Assembly: GCA_937916565.1 (NCBI GenBank)
Contig: CALFSR010000245.1
Location: forward strand, 1-6,062
Direction of reading: 5' to 3'
Origin: an uncultured Bacillota bacterium
GTDB lineage: Bacteria > Bacillota > Limnochordia > Limnochordales > ZCTH02-B6
Length of the DNA stretch: 6,062 nt
In this document: piece after piece, positions 4,986 through 6,062 of the stretch
Position numbering within the stretch: the stretch's first letter is position 1
Layout: the number at the start of each line of letters is the position of its first letter
Made by a program: the position numbers and the translations under genes
The notes under the pieces: model-generated
Told to the model about the DNA's origin: nothing
The model's database searches: none
The model's input: the letters and a program-made list of their open reading frames with translations, nothing else

Positions 4986-6062
4986 CTACTTGGCGTACTC
5001 GACGGCACGGGTTTCGCGAATTACCGTCACTTTGATTTGACCAGGGTACTGTAGTTCCGACTCGATGCGTTTCACGATGTCGCGGGCCATCAGGGCCGCC
5101 ATCGCGTCGTCCACCTTCTCCGGTTTGACCATGATGCGGATCTCCCGGCCGGCTTGGATCGCGTACGACTTCTCCACGCCTTCGAATGAATTGGCGATAG
5201 CCTCCAGCCGCTCCAGCCGCTTGATGTAGTTGCCCAGGCTCTCCCGCCGGGCTCCCGGCCGGGCGGCTGAAACCGCGTCCGCCGCCGTGACCAGCATCGC
5301 CTCCACCGTCTGGGGCTCAAAATCCCCGTGGTGGCAGGCCATCGCGTGAATGACCTCGGGTGACTCCCGGTAGCGGCGCAGAAGATCCATGCCGATCTTA
5401 ACGTGGGTGCCCTCGGTCTCGTGGTCGACCGCTTTGCCGATATCATGCAGCAGTCCGGCGCGGCGGGCGACCTTGACGTCGCAGCCCATTTCGGCCGCCA
5501 TCATGCCGGCGATATGGGCGACTTCGATCGAATGCTTCAAGACGTTTTGCCCGTAGCTGAACCGGTACTTCAGCCGCCCCAGAAGCTTCACGAGTTCCGG
5601 ATGGATCCCGTGGATCCCTACAGCGAGACATGCCTGCTCGCCCGCCTCGCGGATGTTGGCCTCCACTTCCTTGCGGGCCTTTTCCACCATTTCTTCGATG
5701 CGGGCCGGGTGAATGCGCCCGTCGGCGATGAGCTTCTCCAGCGCAACGCGTGCGATTTCCCGCCGCACCGGATCGAAGCCGGACAAAACGACCGCTTCGG
5801 GGGTGTCGTCGATGATGAGGTCAACGCCCGTCAACGCCTCCAGGGTACGAATGTTGCGGCCCTCCCGGCCGATAATCCGTCCCTTCATGTCGTCGCTGGG
5901 CAGGCTGACCACGGAAACGGTCGCCTCGGAAACGTGATCGGCGGCATACCGTTGTATCGCGAGGCCGATGACGTTCCGGGCCCGCTTCTCGGCTTCGTCC
6001 TTGGCTTCCTGCTCGATCTCGCGGACCATGACCGCCATTTCATGGCGGACCTCGTTCTCCAC
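4986..6062 (-). CDS. rny: Ribonuclease Y, C-terminal 358 residues, cut by window edge
   Basis: RNase Y is a membrane-anchored endoribonuclease that starts mRNA decay and processing in many Bacillota. The reading frame is open to the right edge, and the codon there (GTG) is probably internal. Family members are about 520 residues, so roughly 160 are missing: the N-terminal membrane anchor and most of the coiled coil. The visible part begins in the charged coiled-coil end (1-30). The KH RNA-binding domain shows GRIIGREGRNIR (61-72). The metal-dependent HD domain has His177 (VLKHSIEVAHIAG), the His206-Asp207 pair in LLHDIGKA and HHGD (244-247), with Asp262 nearby. PGARRES (269-275) and the closing VIRETRAVEYAK are also typical. 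No key residue is missing. It ends in TAG before a clear terminator, so it is probably transcribed separately from the genes to its left. Confidence 0.97.
   Translation of the reverse strand: MENEVRHEMAVMVREIEQEAKDEAEKRARNVIGLAIQRYAADHVSEATVSVVSLPSDDMKGRIIGREGRNIRTLEALTGVDLIIDDTPEAVVLSGFDPVRREIARVALEKLIADGRIHPARIEEMVEKARKEVEANIREAGEQACLAVGIHGIHPELVKLLGRLKYRFSYGQNVLKHSIEVAHIAGMMAAEMGCDVKVARRAGLLHDIGKAVDHETEGTHVKIGMDLLRRYRESPEVIHAMACHHGDFEPQTVEAMLVTAADAVSAARPGARRESLGNYIKRLERLEAIANSFEGVEKSYAIQAGREIRIMVKPEKVDDAMAALMARDIVKRIESELQYPGQIKVTVIRETRAVEYAK

Overview
This is an ordinary-looking stretch of bacterial chromosome. Every gene I can support lies on the minus strand. The DNA is strongly GC-rich, ribosome binding sites are strong, and five of the seven visible start codons are GTG or TTG. 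Gene content (RNase Y, ScpA, lysA next to a small M50 protease) suggests a high-GC member of the Bacillota (Firmicutes), perhaps one of the deep thermophilic lineages. That placement is inferred from gene content and translation signals, not from any marker-gene comparison.

In the direction of transcription (right to left) the layout has three blocks. (1) The 3' two thirds of the RNase Y gene (rny) enters from the right edge and ends at a convincing intrinsic terminator. (2) An unrecognised protein of about 179 residues is followed 18 bases later by an M19-type dipeptidase, so these two are probably co-transcribed. After a 148-base gap with GC-rich hairpins come a small dodecin-family protein and, 45 bases on, a four-helix 'phage holin family' membrane protein whose stop codon lies inside a large hairpin. 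(3) A promoter with an extended -10 element precedes lysA (diaminopimelate decarboxylase). It is followed at 18 and 19 bases by a site-2-protease-like M50 peptidase and the start of scpA, which runs off the left edge. These three form a probable operon.

The block-3 genes serve lysine synthesis, membrane proteolysis and chromosome condensation. They look like a housekeeping cluster rather than one pathway. I see no mobile element, CRISPR array, tRNA, rRNA, riboswitch or defence system, and no gap longer than 300 bases without a gene.

I found no clear new biological system. The points most worth a second look are a dodecin lacking the two residues that normally hold flavin, a clear internal duplication in the holin-family protein, the unrecognised gene between rny and the dipeptidase, and several start sites where the ribosome binding site argues for a shorter protein than the longest reading frame.
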